This document shows, one piece after another, positions 16,712 through 25,110 of a stretch of DNA of 64,000 nt. Position 1 is the stretch's first letter; each line of letters starts with the position of its first letter. This DNA is from Cryobacterium glaciale (lineage in GTDB: Bacteria; Actinomycetota; Actinomycetes; Actinomycetales; Microbacteriaceae), in NCBI RefSeq assembly GCF_004402535.1, contig NZ_SOEY01000018.1, positions 62,001-126,000 on the forward strand. Reading direction: 5' to 3'. The translations under genes were made by a program, and so were the position numbers. The notes below the pieces were generated by a model. That model was not told the origin of the DNA. It saw only the letters and a program-made list of their open reading frames with translations, and made no database searches.

Positions 16712-16761
16712 CGCGGCACCCGTTCGAGCAGCGCCTGAAAAACCTCATCTTGCGACATCAT
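16708..16761 (-). CDS. 17-residue upstream ORF coupled to the PfkB kinase
   Basis: A strong purine-rich site (GAGGGGGA) precedes ATG-ATG and a short frame encoding MMSQDEVFQALLERVPR. Its TGA overlaps the TTG start of the kinase by four bases. It could be a leader peptide giving translational coupling, or the original N-terminus of the kinase separated by a frameshift. Length alone gives no proof that it is translated. Confidence 0.4.
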   Translation of the reverse strand: MMSQDEVFQALLERVPR

Positions 16762-16826
16762 TCCCCCTCGAATGTTGCTGATCGGCCCGACGGGCCGTCT
16801 ACCCCCCAGAAAACCACACCCTGAGC

Positions 16827-18140
16827 CTAGCGACATCCGACCCGCTCCGCGATCAAAGGTCCACCATTCAGCACGGGCTCCCCCTGGTCGCCGATGCGCC
16901 AGGCGCCCGCAACGGCCTCGAGCGCGCGCGCGAACCGCTCGGGCTCGTCGGCGCTCAGGGTGAACAGCGGCTGACCCTGCACGACGGTGTCGCCGGGCTT
17001 GGCGTGCAGGTCGATGCCGGCGGCATGCTGCACCGGATCCTGTTTGCGCGCCCGGCCAGCGCCGAGCCGCCAGGCGCCGACGCCGAACGGCAGCGCCTGC
17101 TGTTCGACCAGCACGCCGCTGCGCTCGGCGAGCACCACGTGGGTTTCGCGCGCGACCGGCAGCGCGGCATCCGGGTCGCCGCCCTGCGCCCGAATCACTG
17201 CACGCCACTTGTCCATGGCCCGGCCGTCGGTGAGCGCGGCGCTAACGTCGACGCCGGTGATGCCGGCGAGGGCGAGCATCTCCTCGGCCAGCGCCACGGT
17301 GAGCTCGACCACGTCGGATGGACCGCCGCCGGCGAGTACCTCGACCGACTCGCGCACCTCGTTGGCATTGCCGATGGCAAAGCCCAGCGGCACGTTCATG
17401 TTGGTCAGCAAAGCGGATGTCGCCACCCCGGCATCCTCGCCCAGCTCCACCATCGTGCGGGCCAGTTCCCGCGACCGCTCGATGTCCTTCAGGAAGGCTC
17501 CGGAGCCGAACTTCACGTCGAGCACGAGCGCGCTCGTGCCCTCGGCGATCTTCTTCGACATGATCGACGACGCGATCAGCGGGATCGCCTCGACCGTGCC
17601 GGTGATGTCGCGCAGGGCGTAGAGTTTGCCGTCGGCCGGGGCCAGGCCACTGCCGGCCGCGCAGACCACACCGCCGATCTCCTGCAGCTGCTTGAGCATC
17701 TCGGCGTTGGTCAGGTTGGCGCGCCAGCCCGGAATCGACTCGAGCTTGTCGAGGGTGCCACCGGTGTGGCCGAGGCCGCGGCCGGAGAGCTGCGGCACCG
17801 CCGCGCCGAACACAGCGACGAGGGGCATGAGCGGGAGGGTGATCTTGTCGCCGACGCCACCGGTGGAATGCTTGTCGGTGGTCGGCTTGCCGAGCCCAGC
17901 AAAGCTCATGCGTTCGCCGCTGGCCAGCATCGCCATCGTCAGGGAGCGAATCTCGCTGCGGGTCATGCCGTTCAGAAAGATCGCCATGGTCATGGCGGCC
18001 ATCTGCTCGTCGCCGACATACCCACGCGTGTAGGCGTCGATCAGCCAGTTGATTTGCGGCTCACTGAGCTCGCCGCGGTCGCGCTTGGTGTGGATCAGGT
18101 CGACGGCGTCAAACGCTTCGATGGTGGTCACGGTCGACAC
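16827..18140 (-). CDS. deoA: Thymidine / pyrimidine-nucleoside phosphorylase
   Basis: This 437-residue enzyme has the family signature SGRGLGHTGGTLDKLESI, the N-terminal alpha domain FDAVDLIHTKRDRGELSEPQINWLIDAYTRGYVGDEQMAAM and the phosphate-binding KHSTGGVGDK. It cleaves thymidine or uridine with phosphate to the free base and (deoxy)ribose-1-phosphate in the cytoplasm. It follows the cytidine deaminase by three bases, so deaminated (deoxy)cytidine can flow directly into it. The frame starts at GTG 18140. A second GTG three codons later has GGGAG at better spacing and may be the true start. Confidence 0.93.
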   Translation of the reverse strand: MSTVTTIEAFDAVDLIHTKRDRGELSEPQINWLIDAYTRGYVGDEQMAAMTMAIFLNGMTRSEIRSLTMAMLASGERMSFAGLGKPTTDKHSTGGVGDKITLPLMPLVAVFGAAVPQLSGRGLGHTGGTLDKLESIPGWRANLTNAEMLKQLQEIGGVVCAAGSGLAPADGKLYALRDITGTVEAIPLIASSIMSKKIAEGTSALVLDVKFGSGAFLKDIERSRELARTMVELGEDAGVATSALLTNMNVPLGFAIGNANEVRESVEVLAGGGPSDVVELTVALAEEMLALAGITGVDVSAALTDGRAMDKWRAVIRAQGGDPDAALPVARETHVVLAERSGVLVEQQALPFGVGAWRLGAGRARKQDPVQHAAGIDLHAKPGDTVVQGQPLFTLSADEPERFARALEAVAGAWRIGDQGEPVLNGGPLIAERVGCR

Positions 18141-18143
18141 TCC

Positions 18144-18557
18144 CTAGCTGGTGGCGCGGTACTCGGCGAGCTGGCGCGGCCCGAACGCATCCGGCAGCAC
18201 CTCGTCGATGGTTTTGACACCCGACACGGTTTCGAGCAGCATGCCCGGCGCGGAGTGTTCGTAGAGCAGCTGCCGGCACCGGCCGCACGGCATGAGGATG
18301 CCGCCATTCCCGTCGACACAGGTGAACGCAACGAGCCGGCCACCGCCGCTGCGGTGCAACGCGGAGACCAGGCCGCACTCGGCGCAGAGGGTGAGGCCGT
18401 AGGAGGCATTCTCCACGTTGCATCCGCTGACCACCCGCCCGTCATCGACGAGGGCCGCGACGCCGACGGGAAACTTGGAGTACGGCACGTAGGCCGTCTT
18501 CATGGCGGCGAGGGCCTGCGCGCGCAGGGCGGCCCAGTCGACAGCGAAACCGCTCAT
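18144..18557 (-). CDS. cdd: Cytidine deaminase
   Basis: This 137-residue zinc enzyme has the active-site pair NVENASYGLTLCAECGL (Cys ligand and catalytic Glu region) and MPCGRCRQLLYE with two Cys ligands. It has the tetrameric short form's length. It converts (deoxy)cytidine to (deoxy)uridine. The ATG overlaps the stop of the upstream permease by four bases (ATGA) and the phosphorylase follows at once, giving an uptake-deamination-phosphorolysis order. Confidence 0.95.
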   Translation of the reverse strand: MSGFAVDWAALRAQALAAMKTAYVPYSKFPVGVAALVDDGRVVSGCNVENASYGLTLCAECGLVSALHRSGGGRLVAFTCVDGNGGILMPCGRCRQLLYEHSAPGMLLETVSGVKTIDEVLPDAFGPRQLAEYRATS

Positions 18558-19852
18558 TTGATGTACGGCTTTCCGTCGGCGGCGGGTGCCCGCGAGCGGC
18601 CGACGAACCCGGCAACGGCGAAGATCGTCACGACGTAGGGCAGCATGAGCATGAATTCGCTCGGTACCGGCGAGCCGATGATGCCCAGCACGTTCTGGAG
18701 GTTGGTCGCGAAGCCGAACAGCAGGGCCGCGAGGGTGGCCTTGATCGGATGCCACTGGCCGAAGATCACCGCGGCGAGGGCGATGAAGCCCATGCCGTTG
18801 GTCATCTCCTTGTTGAACGCGCCAACGGCACCGAGGGTGAAGTACGCCCCGCCGAATCCGGAGATGACGCCGCCGAGGGTGACGGCGACGAATCGGGTGC
18901 GGTTGACGTTGATTCCGACCGTGTCGGCGGCTTGCGGATGCTCACCGACGGCCCGAACGCGCAGGCCCCACTTGGTACGAAACAGGCCGAAAAACACCAG
19001 GGCAACGGCGACGTACATGACGTAGACGATGATGGTCTGGCGAAACAGCACCGGACCGATGATCGGGATTTCGCTGAGCAGCGGAATGTTCAGCCGCGGA
19101 AAGACGTCCGGTGAGTTGAGGTTGGCGCTCGGAGCGAGCACCTGCGAGTAGAGAAAGCTCGTCAAGCCGATCACGAGCACGTTCAGCACGACACCAACGA
19201 TGACCTGATCGACGAGGTACTTGAGCGCGAAGGCGGCCAGCACCATCGACACGAGCGCCCCGGCCACCATGGCCGCGAGCAGGCCGAGGTAGGGGTTGCC
19301 CGTGGCTGAGGCCACGACCGCGGAGCTGAAGGCTCCGGCCAGGAGCTGCGCCTCGATCGCCACGTTCACGACGCCGGCCCGCTCAGACAGCACACCGCCG
19401 AGGGCGCCGAAGATGAGCGGGGCACTCAGGGTGACCGTGCCGATCAACAGTCCGGGTACCGGAATGGTCGAGCCGGACGCAGCCCAGGCCAGAAAGCCGA
19501 CCAGAAACAGCAGGGCGAACACAATGGTCAGCAGGATCGGGATCTTGCGGTGGCGATAGACCAGCCAGGCAGACGCCGCAGCCAGGAGAACGAGCACGAT
19601 GGCGACGAACACGCCCGTCACGAAGGTCGGCAGGGCAACCTCGGGCAGCTGGATCAGGTCGCGCCCTTCCGATAGACGGAAGGTGCTGAGCTCACCGCGC
19701 TGGCCACGTCCGAGCCCGACGAACAGGAGCAGCGACAGCACCGCGAAGCCGCCGAACGTGATCGGGATCTTCCAGCTGCGAACCTGCGCCGTCGGCTTGA
19801 CGATCGGGGCCGACGATGGCAGCGGAGCGGAATTTTGCGTGATCGTGCTCAT
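18554..19852 (-). CDS. Nucleoside ABC transporter permease (NupQ/BmpC-like)
   Basis: This 432-residue multi-spanning permease belongs to the branched-chain/ribose permease superfamily in its nucleoside branch. TLSAPLIFGALGGVLSERAGVVNVAIEAQLLAGAF and GLRVRAVGEHPQAADTVGINV are typical. An N-terminal extension with three helices before the core is also usual for this subgroup. It pairs with the permease encoded just upstream (ATGA overlap) and with the double-domain ATPase. Confidence 0.92.
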   Translation of the reverse strand: MSTITQNSAPLPSSAPIVKPTAQVRSWKIPITFGGFAVLSLLLFVGLGRGQRGELSTFRLSEGRDLIQLPEVALPTFVTGVFVAIVLVLLAAASAWLVYRHRKIPILLTIVFALLFLVGFLAWAASGSTIPVPGLLIGTVTLSAPLIFGALGGVLSERAGVVNVAIEAQLLAGAFSSAVVASATGNPYLGLLAAMVAGALVSMVLAAFALKYLVDQVIVGVVLNVLVIGLTSFLYSQVLAPSANLNSPDVFPRLNIPLLSEIPIIGPVLFRQTIIVYVMYVAVALVFFGLFRTKWGLRVRAVGEHPQAADTVGINVNRTRFVAVTLGGVISGFGGAYFTLGAVGAFNKEMTNGMGFIALAAVIFGQWHPIKATLAALLFGFATNLQNVLGIIGSPVPSEFMLMLPYVVTIFAVAGFVGRSRAPAADGKPYIK

Positions 19853-21126
19853 TTCGCCACCACCTCGTTGGTCTTGCGAATTCTGGGTTTCTTGGTGGTG
19901 CCGGGTGTCGGCAGGTGGAACATGGCCCGCACCAGCGGCGGCGCCGCGATGAACAGCACGATGAGTGCCTGAACGACCACGACGATGTCGATCGGCACAC
20001 CTTCGGCGGCCTGCATGGCGAAGCCACCGGCTTTGAAGGCACCGAAGAGGACGCCGGCTGCGAAGATGCCCCACGGCTTCGACCGCCCGAGCAGGGCGAC
20101 GGTGATGGCGTCGAAGCCGATGCCGGCATCGATGCCGGAACTGAACCCGGTGGTGAGGGTACCCAGCACCTGGTTGACGCCGGCCAGACCGACGAGAGCA
20201 CCCGAGATAGCCATGGCATACAGGTACACGTTTTTCACGTTGATACCGGCCACCCGGGCCGCGTTCGGGTTCTGCCCGACGGCGCGAAACTGAAAGCCGA
20301 GATTAGAGCGGCTGAGCAGCCACCAGACGAAAATCGTGGCCGCGATGACCGTGAGAAAACCGGCGTGCAGGTTGTACCGCGGGCCGAACAGGTCGGGGAA
20401 CACCGCCGTGGGCAGCATAGGCGGTGTCTTCGGGTTGTTGCTGCCCGGCGCCTGCAGGGCGCCGGGCGTGCGCAGCAGAAACTGAATGAGGTAGAGCGCT
20501 ACGAAGTTGAGCATGATCGTGACGATCACCTCGTGGGCTCCGGTGCGGGCCTTGAGCAGCCCGACGACTCCGCCCCAGATGGCACCGCCGAGCAGCCCGG
20601 CCAGTACGGCCACAATCAAGTGGATGCCGGCCGGCAGTTCGACCGCGAAGGCAACGTAGCCAGCGGCCCCGGCGGCGATGAGCATCTGCCCGCGGCCTCC
20701 GATGTTGAACATGCCAACTCGGAAGGCGAGTCCGACCCCGAGGCCGGCCGCGATCAGCGGCGTCGCGAAGGTGAGGGTTTCGGTCAGCGGACGAATAGCG
20801 GTGAGAAAATTGTTGGCGCGAAAGTTGTAGATCGCACCCTGGAAGAGTGCCGAATAGGCGCCCGAGACGGCGTCCCAGACAGCCCGGAGCAGGTCCGTCG
20901 GCCGAGAAAAGAAATACCCGGCCGTCTCCTGCACGCCTTCGTTCGTGAACGCGATCAGAATGGCGCCGACCACGAGCGCGACCAAGACGGCCAGAAGCGA
21001 AATCATGGCGCTGCCGCCGGTGATGTCGCGCAGGGTCTGGTTCCAGCGCTCCGACCCGTCCTTCGTGGCTGGACCGGAAGCCGGACGTGCCGGGGCCGGT
21101 GCTGCCGGTGGCGTGGCGTCGCTCAC
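19849..21126 (-). CDS. Nucleoside ABC transporter permease (NupP/BmpB-like)
   Basis: This 425-residue permease is the partner of the NupQ-like subunit. Conserved parts are PLIAAGLGVGLAFRVGMFNIGGRGQMLIAAGAAGYV, GAHEVIVTIMLNFVALYLIQF and GFQFRAVGQNPNAARVAGINV. The N-terminus is Pro/Ala-rich and probably unstructured. Its stop overlaps the next start and its start overlaps the ATPase stop, so ATPase and both permeases are coupled. Confidence 0.92.
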   Translation of the reverse strand: MSDATPPAAPAPARPASGPATKDGSERWNQTLRDITGGSAMISLLAVLVALVVGAILIAFTNEGVQETAGYFFSRPTDLLRAVWDAVSGAYSALFQGAIYNFRANNFLTAIRPLTETLTFATPLIAAGLGVGLAFRVGMFNIGGRGQMLIAAGAAGYVAFAVELPAGIHLIVAVLAGLLGGAIWGGVVGLLKARTGAHEVIVTIMLNFVALYLIQFLLRTPGALQAPGSNNPKTPPMLPTAVFPDLFGPRYNLHAGFLTVIAATIFVWWLLSRSNLGFQFRAVGQNPNAARVAGINVKNVYLYAMAISGALVGLAGVNQVLGTLTTGFSSGIDAGIGFDAITVALLGRSKPWGIFAAGVLFGAFKAGGFAMQAAEGVPIDIVVVVQALIVLFIAAPPLVRAMFHLPTPGTTKKPRIRKTNEVVAK

Positions 21127-22643
21127 AGTGCGGCCTCCGCTGCCGGGGCGTGTTCGCCGGCCATCATCAGGCCGAGCGTGGCCCGGGGGGTGTTGCCGGG
21201 AACGATGCCCACGATTTCTCCTCGATACATCACCGCGATGCGGTCGGCGAGCGCGACGACCTCGTCGAGCTCGGTGGAAACGACAATGACCGGAATGCCG
21301 GAGTCCCGGGTTTCAATGATGCGGGTGTGCACGAACTCGATCGAGCCGACGTCGAGCCCGCGGGTCGGCTGCGCTGCCACGAACAGGCGCAGGTCACGGC
21401 TGAGTTCGCGAGCCAGGACCACCTTCTGCTGGTTGCCACCGGAGAGTCGGCCGGCTTCCATCTCGCTGCCCTGCGAGCGAATATCGAACTCGGTGATCTT
21501 CTCCGCGGCGAATTTGGCCCGGAAGGCCAGCTGCAGGTTGCCGGCCTTCACGAACGGTGCCCCAGAGCTGCGGTCGAGCATGAGGTTCTCGGCGATGTTG
21601 AAGTCGGCGATGAGGCCGTCTTCGGTGCGGTCCTCTGGCACGAATCCGACTCCGGAGTCGAGAATGTGCCGCACGCTGTAGCCGCGCAGCGGTTTGCCGT
21701 CGAGCTCGATCGACCCGGTGACGTGCTGCTGCAGGCCGAGCAACGCTTCGGTGAGTTCGGTCTGGCCGTTGCCCTGCACACCGGCGATGGCCAGCACCTC
21801 GCCGGCCTGCACGTCGAAGCTGACGTTGTTGACGACGATCTGGTTGCGCACATCGATCACCGAGAGGTTTTTCACCGACAGTGCGGTACCACGCAACTCG
21901 GGGGCGTTCTTGTGCACCGTCAGTTCAACGGCGCGGCCGACCATGAGCGAGGCCAACTCCGCGTTCGTCGCGGTCGGTGACGCTTCGCCGACGACGGTTC
22001 CCAAACGGATGACGGTGATGCGGTCCGCAACGGCGCGCACCTCCCGCAGTTTGTGCGTGATGAAAACGATCGAGGTACCGGAAGCCGCGAGCTGACGCAT
22101 GATCGTCATGAGCTCGTCGGTCTCCTGCGGAGTGAGCACGGCGGTGGGTTCGTCGAACACCAGCACCTTCGCATCCTGCGACAGCGCCTTGATGATCTCC
22201 ACCCGCTGCTGCACACCAACCGGCAGGTCTTCGATGAGGGCGTCGGGGTCGATATCGAAACCGAACCGGTCGGAGATCTCCCGCACTTTGGCGCGGGCAG
22301 CACTGAGATCGAGACGGCCGCCGAAAGTGGTCTGTTCGTGGCCGAGCACGACATTCTCCGCAACGGTGAACACGGGAACGAGCATGAAGTGCTGGTGCAC
22401 CATGCCGATGCCCGCGTTCATGGCGTCGCCCGGACCAGCGAACTTCTGCACCCTGTCGTCGAGCAGGATTTCGCCCTCTTCGGCGACGTACAGGCCGTAC
22501 AACACGTTCATCAGGGTTGACTTGCCAGCGCCGTTCTCTCCCAGGAGGGCGTGAATCTCACCAGACTCGACGGTGAGGGAGATGTTGTTGTTGGCGACCA
22601 GCGCACCGAAGCGCTTGGTAATTCCGCGAAGTTCGAGCTTCAT
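21123..22643 (-). CDS. Nucleoside ABC transporter ATPase with two nucleotide-binding domains
   Basis: This 506-residue protein has two fused ABC domains. Domain 1 has Walker A GENGAGKSTLMN and Walker B VLVFDEPTAVLTPQE. Domain 2 has GVQGNGQTELTEALLG, with the degenerate Walker A usual for the RbsA/YufO group, LSGGNQQKVVLARELSRD and a Walker B-like LRLFVAAQPTRGLDVGS. It should energise nucleoside import with the two permeases. The start at ATG 22643 (MKLELRGITKRFG) was chosen over an upstream extension inside the intergenic hairpin region. Confidence 0.93.
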   Translation of the reverse strand: MKLELRGITKRFGALVANNNISLTVESGEIHALLGENGAGKSTLMNVLYGLYVAEEGEILLDDRVQKFAGPGDAMNAGIGMVHQHFMLVPVFTVAENVVLGHEQTTFGGRLDLSAARAKVREISDRFGFDIDPDALIEDLPVGVQQRVEIIKALSQDAKVLVFDEPTAVLTPQETDELMTIMRQLAASGTSIVFITHKLREVRAVADRITVIRLGTVVGEASPTATNAELASLMVGRAVELTVHKNAPELRGTALSVKNLSVIDVRNQIVVNNVSFDVQAGEVLAIAGVQGNGQTELTEALLGLQQHVTGSIELDGKPLRGYSVRHILDSGVGFVPEDRTEDGLIADFNIAENLMLDRSSGAPFVKAGNLQLAFRAKFAAEKITEFDIRSQGSEMEAGRLSGGNQQKVVLARELSRDLRLFVAAQPTRGLDVGSIEFVHTRIIETRDSGIPVIVVSTELDEVVALADRIAVMYRGEIVGIVPGNTPRATLGLMMAGEHAPAAEAAL

Positions 22644-22698
22644 TGATCCTGAATTCCTGAGTCGAGCACGACGGGGGAAAAGTGTGGGGAAATGAAAT

Positions 22699-22724
22699 GG
22701 GGAGGCCGACAATCCGGCCTCCCC
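22699..22724 (-). terminator. Perfect 10-bp stem-loop between BMP lipoprotein and ATPase genes
   Basis: GGGGAGGCCG (22699-22708) and CGGCCTCCCC (22715-22724) form a perfect stem with a six-base loop, within the 97-base gap. There is no T-run directly after it. It probably acts as a partial terminator or mRNA-stabilising processing site, letting the binding protein be made in excess over the transporter. Confidence 0.65.
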
Positions 22725-22740
22725 AGGTCACTACAGCGTA

Positions 22741-23847
22741 TTACTGCTTCGGTGATGAAGGCGATTCGACCGTGATCGAACCGTCGATGATGCCGGCCTT
22801 GATGGCGTCGAGTTCGTCGCCCAGGGTCGAGGGGACCTTGGATTCGAAGTCGTGGAACGACGCAATGCCCACGCCGTCGTTGTCGAGAGTGCCGACATAC
22901 GGGGTGGCGTCAAAGGAGTCTTCACCAGCGCCGGAAACGACGTCGGACACGCTGACCTTGATGCCCTTGAGGATGCTCGTGAGGAACAGGCTCTTGTTGG
23001 TCGCGTCGGTCTCGTAGAGGTCAGCGTCAACGCCCACCATGGCGATGTCCTTGCCCGAGCTCTTGATCGCTTCGATCGCGCTCAGGAAAATCGGTCCGCC
23101 CACGGGCAGTAGCACGTCAGCGTTCTGGTCGATGAGCCCTTGCGCGTTGGCGAGCGATTCGACGCCGGCGGCGAAACCACCCGTGAACGACCCGGTCTGC
23201 GAGGCGACATCCCAGCCCAGCGACTTGACATCGGTGCCGTTCTGCTCGTTGTAATACGCGACGCCGTCAGCGAAGCCGTCCATGAAGATGGTGACGGTCG
23301 GGAATTGCATTCCGCCGTAGGTGCCGACGACGCCGGTCTTGCTGTAGCCGGCAGCCGCGTAGCCGGCCAGGAAGGCGGCCGGGGCGGTGTCGAAGATGAT
23401 CGGCTTGATGTTCGGGGCGTCGACCGCGCCATCGAAGTCGAGGTCGGCATCGTTGTCGATGATGGCGAAGTTCACTTCGGGGTTCGCCAGTGCCGATTCG
23501 ACTGTCGCGGCCGCAAGGTTGAACCCGACGGTCACGATGAGGCTGCAGCCCTGGTCGACGAGGTTCTGCACATTGGACTGGTAGTCGGTTTCGGAAGTTG
23601 ATTCCACCGTGATCGGATCGACGCCAAGGGCCTCTGACGCCTCGGTGAGCCCCTCGAAGCCGAGCTGATTGAAGGACTTGTCGTCGAATCCACCAGCATC
23701 CGAGACCATGCAGGGCAGGAAGTCGCTCGCGGCGGCGGAGTTGGTGTCATCGGTCGTGGCGGGCGCCTGGGCACAGGCCGCGAGCATCGCCACGGTACCG
23801 AACATTGCAAGACCGGCAAGTACGGTCTTACGGGTCGAAATTGTCAA
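22741..23847 (-). CDS. BMP-family nucleoside-binding lipoprotein, transporter-linked copy
   Basis: This 368-residue lipoprotein (lipobox AACAQ) belongs to the BMP/PnrA family. Typical parts are CMVSDAGGFDDKSFNQLGFEGLTEASEALGVD, QGCSLIVTVGFNLAAATVESALANPEVNFAIID, GMQFPTVTIFMDGFADGVAYYNEQ and DVLLPVGGPIFLSAIEAIKSSG. It should bind purine or pyrimidine nucleosides outside the cell. The start is TTG at 23847 with a perfect GGAGG five bases ahead, which decides the start. It heads the ATPase-permease-permease-cdd-deoA operon. Confidence 0.93.
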   Translation of the reverse strand: MTISTRKTVLAGLAMFGTVAMLAACAQAPATTDDTNSAAASDFLPCMVSDAGGFDDKSFNQLGFEGLTEASEALGVDPITVESTSETDYQSNVQNLVDQGCSLIVTVGFNLAAATVESALANPEVNFAIIDNDADLDFDGAVDAPNIKPIIFDTAPAAFLAGYAAAGYSKTGVVGTYGGMQFPTVTIFMDGFADGVAYYNEQNGTDVKSLGWDVASQTGSFTGGFAAGVESLANAQGLIDQNADVLLPVGGPIFLSAIEAIKSSGKDIAMVGVDADLYETDATNKSLFLTSILKGIKVSVSDVVSGAGEDSFDATPYVGTLDNDGVGIASFHDFESKVPSTLGDELDAIKAGIIDGSITVESPSSPKQ

Positions 23848-23989
23848 GAGGACCTCCAGGGTGCTGCCCAGCGAGATCGCGAGGGCGTGGTGCGATCCAC
23901 GTTACCGAATGTGCGGCTGCGCAGATGAGCAATGTGGGTGCGCGACCGAGTCGTTACCAAGCCGCGACATTGCGGAAACAATTCTCCCC

Positions 23990-25051
23990 TTACTGGGGCG
24001 AACTGGGGCCGTCCACGGCAATGATCCCCGCTATAATCGCGGCTCGAATCTGGTCGAGTTCATCCACGAGTTCGGCCGAGACGAGCGCAGCCCGATCGTG
24101 GAAGTCGGCGATCTCCACACCGCCGTTCTTCAGGGTCCCCACGAACGCCGTGTTGTCGAAGGTGCCGTCAAGGTCGGCGCCGATGGTCTCGACGACCGCG
24201 GCCGACGTGTTCTTCAGCACGCTCGTGAGCACGACCGACTGGAACTGGGCCGGCAGGGTAACGAAACCGTCATTGTCGACCCAGATGATGGATACACCGG
24301 GCGTCTCGATCGCGGCAGCAGCAGCGCCCTGCCCGACCTGGCCGGCCACCGGCAGGATGATGTCGGCGCCCTGGTCGATGAACGACTGGGCGAGGGCCTT
24401 GCCCTTGTTGACGTCTTCGAAGTCGCCGGTGAAACTGCCGTCCTGGGTGTCCTTGTTCCAGCCGAGCACCTCGACGGTCGTGTCGTGCTTGTCGTTGTAC
24501 ATGGCGACTCCGTCGACGAAGCCATCCATGAACAGGGTCACGGGCGGCTGATTGCCGCCGCCGAAGGTGGCCACCCGGCCGGTCTTGCTCACGCCCGCGG
24601 CCAGGTAGCCGGCCAGAAAAGATGCCTGGGCTGTATCGAAGACGATCGGTTTCACGTTCGGCGCGTCGACGACCTCGTCGACGATCGCGAAGTGCACATC
24701 GGGGTTGGCGGTCGCCTCGGCGAGGGTGGCGTCGGCGAGTTCGAAGCCGACGGTGAGCACGAACTGGCATCCGGTCGCGACGGCCTGGCTCACGTTGGGG
24801 GCCAGATCGGTCTCCGACGTCGACACGATCGCGTCGGTGTCGATGTTGTACGTCGTCGCCGCCTCCTGCAGGCCCTCCCAGCTGGACTGGTTGAAGGAGC
24901 GATCGTCGAGCCCACCCGAGTTCGTGACCATGCGGGCGCAGTAGTCTGGTGCCGTCGCATCCGGTGTGGCGGTGGGTGTCGGCGCCTGCGCGCAGCCGGC
25001 CAGCAGCACAGCGGATGCCGCGAGGGCGGAAACAGCAATCAAGCGACGCAT
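23990..25051 (-). CDS. BMP-family nucleoside-binding lipoprotein, second copy
   Basis: This 353-residue paralogue of the following gene has lipobox LLAGC, CARMVTNSGGLDDRSFNQSSWEGLQEA, FVLTVGFELADATLAEATANPDVHFAIVD and PVTLFMDGFVDGVAMYNDKH. It has no transporter genes of its own and sits 142 bases upstream of the other copy. It may deliver a different nucleoside to the same permeases. The tandem arrangement suggests an old duplication. The two proteins are clearly alike through the core but differ at both ends. Confidence 0.92.
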   Translation of the reverse strand: MRRLIAVSALAASAVLLAGCAQAPTPTATPDATAPDYCARMVTNSGGLDDRSFNQSSWEGLQEAATTYNIDTDAIVSTSETDLAPNVSQAVATGCQFVLTVGFELADATLAEATANPDVHFAIVDEVVDAPNVKPIVFDTAQASFLAGYLAAGVSKTGRVATFGGGNQPPVTLFMDGFVDGVAMYNDKHDTTVEVLGWNKDTQDGSFTGDFEDVNKGKALAQSFIDQGADIILPVAGQVGQGAAAAAIETPGVSIIWVDNDGFVTLPAQFQSVVLTSVLKNTSAAVVETIGADLDGTFDNTAFVGTLKNGGVEIADFHDRAALVSAELVDELDQIRAAIIAGIIAVDGPSSPQ

Positions 25052-25110
25052 AGACACTCCCTTAAGCGTGAACTGGAATTCTAGCCAGTGCTCGCTGAAC
25101 ACCGCGAGCC

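Noticed and set aside
17004-21681. Long plus-strand frames (544 and 588 codons) opposite the nucleoside operon
   Set aside because: The minus strand has unambiguous deoA, cdd and permease motifs with coupled starts, so these are shadows.
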